Origin: CAWGGS01 sp046704745
GTDB lineage: Bacteria; Desulfobacterota; Desulfobulbia; Desulfobulbales; Desulfocapsaceae
Length of the DNA: 64,000 bases
Assembly: GCA_046704745.1 (NCBI GenBank)
Contig: JBJKRL010000147.1
Location: forward strand, 22,932-86,931
Direction of reading: 5' to 3'
The position numbers were made by a program, and so were the translations under genes. Within the stretch, counting starts at the first letter, position 1. Every line of letters begins with the position of its first letter. Below, one piece after another: positions 63,867 to 64,000 of this stretch. The notes beneath the pieces were generated by a model. The model was not told the DNA's origin and made no database searches. It saw only the letters and a list, made by a program, of their open reading frames with translations.

Positions 63867-64000
63867 TTATACCTCCGTTACGGTAATTGCGCCTTCAGGA
63901 CATACTTCGACGCAGGTCTCACAACCGAGGCACTCGTCAACTTCAACGGGCTCGGACTTTCCGTCTTCAATTTCAAAAACCTGGGCAGGACAAGCATTAA
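63867..64000 (-). CDS. 4Fe-4S ferredoxin, C-terminal part (5' end outside window)
   Basis: The minus strand reads in frame from the edge to TAA 63867, ending with a ferredoxin motif: NACPAQVFEIEDG, then VDECLGCETCVEVCPEGAIT. The Cys pattern CxxCxxCxxxCP is complete for one cluster (ECLGC ETC EVCP), and the earlier ACP belongs to the second. It is a small two-cluster ferredoxin, an electron carrier typical of anaerobes. Confidence 0.9.
   Translation of the reverse strand, partial: NACPAQVFEIEDGKSEPVEVDECLGCETCVEVCPEGAITVTEV

Overview
The window reads as one chromosomal segment of a Desulfobacterota (former Deltaproteobacteria) bacterium, most likely a Desulfobulbales-type sulfate reducer or a relative. 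This rests on gene content and order, not on a marker-gene comparison. The housekeeping run serA, DUF1844, ispE, tRNA-Gln, prs, rplY, pth, carD, rluD, coaE, rho, rpmE, prfA, prmC, murA, the FeoA/FeoA/FeoB set and the fatty-acid oxidation genes all fit that group. No phage, insertion sequence with a transposase, or CRISPR array was seen.

Layout. 1-4567 (minus) is the large 5' part of a multidomain signalling protein (degenerate kinase, AAA ATPase, helical repeats, GAF, PAS) that runs off the left edge. A small secreted protein follows. 5.8-15.1 kb is a beta-oxidation locus: a TetR regulator and a medium-chain acyl-CoA ligase on the minus strand face a plus-strand set of thiolase, 3-hydroxyacyl-CoA dehydrogenase, M24 peptidase homologue, enoyl-CoA hydratase and acyl-CoA dehydrogenase. 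Three GAGCGCT-centred operator candidates lie between the divergent arms. 15.1-22.8 kb holds an unknown protein, an HxlR/TauE/SpmAB operon, citrate synthase, a tautomerase with a 19-bp-period operator array, and a second acyl-CoA ligase. 22.8-24.3 kb is gene-poor, with one frameshifted small gene.

24.3-38.2 kb (minus) is the housekeeping run of cell wall, translation, isoprenoid and serine genes. The tRNA-Gln overlaps the 3' end of ispE. 38.5-41.7 kb has gltX and glnS back to back. 41.9-45.3 kb is a ferrous-iron uptake cluster (feoA, feoA, FeoB-associated Cys-rich protein, feoB) interrupted by a hairpin-ended repeat. 45.8-49.2 kb has a DUF4177 protein, an exported MORN-repeat protein and avtA. 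49.7-53.7 kb is a tight minus-strand operon argJ, CHAD-domain protein, ParA-like ATPase, SixA-like phosphatase, with a PPK2 polyphosphate kinase nearby. The right end carries ygiD, secA, a short ArgA-type acetyltransferase, argS, alr and the C-terminus of a ferredoxin.

Most interesting: (1) the CHAD / ParA / SixA / PPK2 neighbourhood, which suggests ParA-driven positioning of polyphosphate granules; (2) a family of intergenic elements of about 165-200 bp with conserved interior and co-varying terminal inverted repeats (4773-4936, 42635-42832, 59614-59778, and weaker relatives); (3) the regulatory arrays at 8727-9040 and 20992-21050. Start sites were moved from the longest open frame wherever a Shine-Dalgarno sequence or family length supported an internal start.
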